Of a stretch of DNA of 64,000 nucleotides, positions 62,369 through 64,000 are shown piece after piece. The first letter of the stretch is position 1. Every line of letters starts with the position of its first letter. This DNA comes from Armatimonadota bacterium (GTDB lineage Bacteria; Armatimonadota; Hebobacteria; CAIYQO01), in the NCBI GenBank assembly GCA_029553475.1, contig JAKPKV010000114.1:186001-250000 (forward strand), given 5' to 3'. The position numbers and the translations under genes were made by a program. Below the pieces are notes generated by a model. That model was not told where the DNA came from. It saw nothing but the letters and a program-made list of their open reading frames with translations, and searched no databases.

Positions 62369-64000
62369 ATGCGTATCTGTCGCCTTGACATTAACGGCTT
62401 TCGCGGAATCAAAGAAGGCTCGGTCACTTTCCCAGAGCACGCGCTTCTTCTTGGCCCCAATAATTGTGGAAAAACCACGGTGGCTGAGGCGTTGGCCTTA
62501 CTGTTTGGTCGGGAACGCGCTGTGACCCGCCAGTTATCGGATTGGGATTTCTTCGGCGGTACTCCCAAGGCTGATACGCGCTTCACGCTTATTGGGACAG
62601 TCACAGACTTCGGCGATGGAACGGTAACAGACCCAGGACAATTCCCCGATTGGTTTTGTGGTGAACGAGGCGCAACGCCTGTTTGGTTTCGTGAAGACAC
62701 GGGTGAAGTTCTATACGCTCCTGATCCGCCTCTCGGAACAAAACTGGCGGCGCAGATTGCTTTGACAGGCCGTTATGATGAGGACGCCTGTGAGTTTGAG
62801 ACGGTCCGATATTATTACCAGGGGCCTTGTGACCCTTTTACCGATCCCCACTTCGCTGTTCCACTCTTACGGCAACGCGAGATGGGAGTATTCGTCCTTC
62901 CATGTAACCGAGAATGGCAGGATGCCCTCTCTTTCAATTCATCAACGTTTCTTAAAGTACTACGGGAGTATGGCGCTGTTCCAGGGAAAAGCATTGACGA
63001 CTTAAAACAGGAGTTACGCTCTCCCGATGCCAAAATTGAAGACGCTACTCCGTTTACCGATATCATTCAGCTTGCAGAGCAAGAATTGCGTGGATTCTCA
63101 TTTCTTGCCCAAACCGATAAACTTGCCTACCGGCCAACGCAGTTAGATTCCCTCGCGGTTATGCGCAGCTTGGTCCCACACATTATGGGCGATGTGATTG
63201 AGTATCTGCCTGTGGCCCGGCAGGGGTCTGGGTTGATTTCACTGCAGACCTTCCTACTCCTCCTTGCCTTTGCTGACTATAATCGGAGGAAAGGCCGCAA
63301 TTTCGTCTTTATCGCTGAAGAGCCTGAGTTGCATCTCCATCCATCACTTCATCGTCGGCTCGCAACGCGCATCCGTGGCCTGAGCACGCAGTCAATCATT
63401 ACGACCCATTCGCCCAATATCGCAGCCGGGTATCAGCCACATTAAGTAATCTACCTGCAAAACCGCGAGGGAACGCTTATTTCTACGGTGCTGAAGCGGG
63501 AAGCTCCACAGACCATTCACCCTAATTCAATCCAAAAACTCTATACGACGAAGCGCCAGGCGCTCTACGATACGCTGATGAGCACATCAGTTGTATTGCC
63601 GGAAGGCGAATATGACCATGATTGGCTCTCTTTGCTACTACGCATTGCTGAAGCGGCTGCTGATCGGAACAATGCCGAGCAATTGAAGCCGTTTACTATT
63701 GTGCCAACGCAAAGTGCCATCATTGAAACATATGTCGAGTTGGTACGTCTACGACCCGATATAATCCCGCTGGTTGATGGCGATTCGCCTGGAAAAGGTT
63801 ACCTTACAACTCTGCAGAACCAGGCGAACCCTCCGCGTGCCATCATTACGTATGGCGATGACGCGGCTATCGAATGCCTTGCGGCATGGGTACTTGAACC
63901 CGCTCTAGCAAGCCCTGGCTCATGTCTCGCAAAGCTTCTCCCTGATCCTTCCACCCATACATTAAAAGGACTTCAGGATGCTTTAATTGGGATCAAGAAA
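62369..64000 (+). pseudogene. OLD-family ATPase-TOPRIM nuclease with an in-frame stop, continuing past the window
   Basis: From the ATG at 62369 the protein begins MRICRLDINGFRGIKEGSVT with Walker A LLGPNNCGKTT. The ABC-type end of the ATPase is FIAEEPELHLHPSLHRRLAT, then STQSIITTHSP. A TAA at 63443-63445 follows GYQPH. The same frame then stays open to the end and encodes a TOPRIM domain: VVLPEGEYDHDWLSLL, PLVDGDSPGKGYL and YGDDAAIECLAAW. A CAA-to-TAA change is the simplest cause. OLD proteins are DNA nucleases, several in anti-phage systems such as Gabija. Any partner gene would lie outside the window. Confidence 0.85.

Noticed and set aside
43898-64000. Reassigned stop codons
   Set aside because: TAG and TAA interruptions occur beside frameshifts in decayed genes, while many intact genes use all stops normally.
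1-64000. CRISPR array
   Set aside because: No series of short identical repeats with regular unique spacers was seen; the repeats found are large inverted or dispersed elements.

Overview
The window comes from a high-GC bacterium with a much AT-richer block at its right end. Six secreted proteins carry a type IV prepilin N-terminus ([18 protein letters not shown] followed by LFPVFA.[AV]REKA) and several show an H-x9-DG motif. Together with family-expanded glycan-active secreted proteins, this is the style of Armatimonadota (Planctomycetota are a weaker alternative). That assignment is an inference from protein style; there is no rRNA in the window.

Positions 1-26,600 are mostly core and housekeeping: a membrane/beta-propeller protein, a URO-D-type protein, dnaN, pilT, a secreted protein and tRNA-Ala(GGC), a thiamine-binding protein, a nitroreductase, a very large secreted protein, an MraY-TPR-phosphotransferase fusion, an ABC-2 permease, three consecutive prepilin-like genes, an MgtE-like transporter, a polysaccharide deacetylase and glnS. 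The gaps hold several families of large inverted repeats that resemble MITEs or REP elements.

Positions 26,665-43,900 look like a glycan-utilisation region. A LacI-type regulator has an operator between itself and a divergent prepilin gene and a second operator at that gene's start site. These are followed by a second giant secreted protein, a DUF4091/GH123-like protein, two small membrane proteins, a GT4-GT9 fusion, an IS481-type insertion sequence with perfect ends and target duplication, a beta-propeller glycosidase-like protein, a heparinase II/III-like lyase and an esterase.

Positions 43,900-57,300 are an accessory zone with decayed genes: a hybrid histidine kinase, a prepilin relic, an endonuclease VIII-like gene, and HAD and GNAT genes. 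It also holds a D-Ala-D-Ala ligase, an AAC(3)-type acetyltransferase, a MarR-controlled operon and a GNAT gene behind a leader-peptide attenuator. Five copies of a 230-340 bp repeat, all in one orientation, punctuate genes that all lie on the minus strand. Four of the five directly follow a gene 3' end, as in a gene-cassette array.

Positions 57,600-64,000 are AT-rich. A tight four-gene operon encodes a thymidylate kinase-like enzyme, an endonuclease IV-like enzyme, a dGTPase-like HD enzyme and a radical SAM enzyme. It is followed by an OLD-family ATPase-TOPRIM gene broken by one in-frame stop and running off the window. This operon is the best candidate for an undescribed system, either modified-nucleotide synthesis or nucleotide-based defence.
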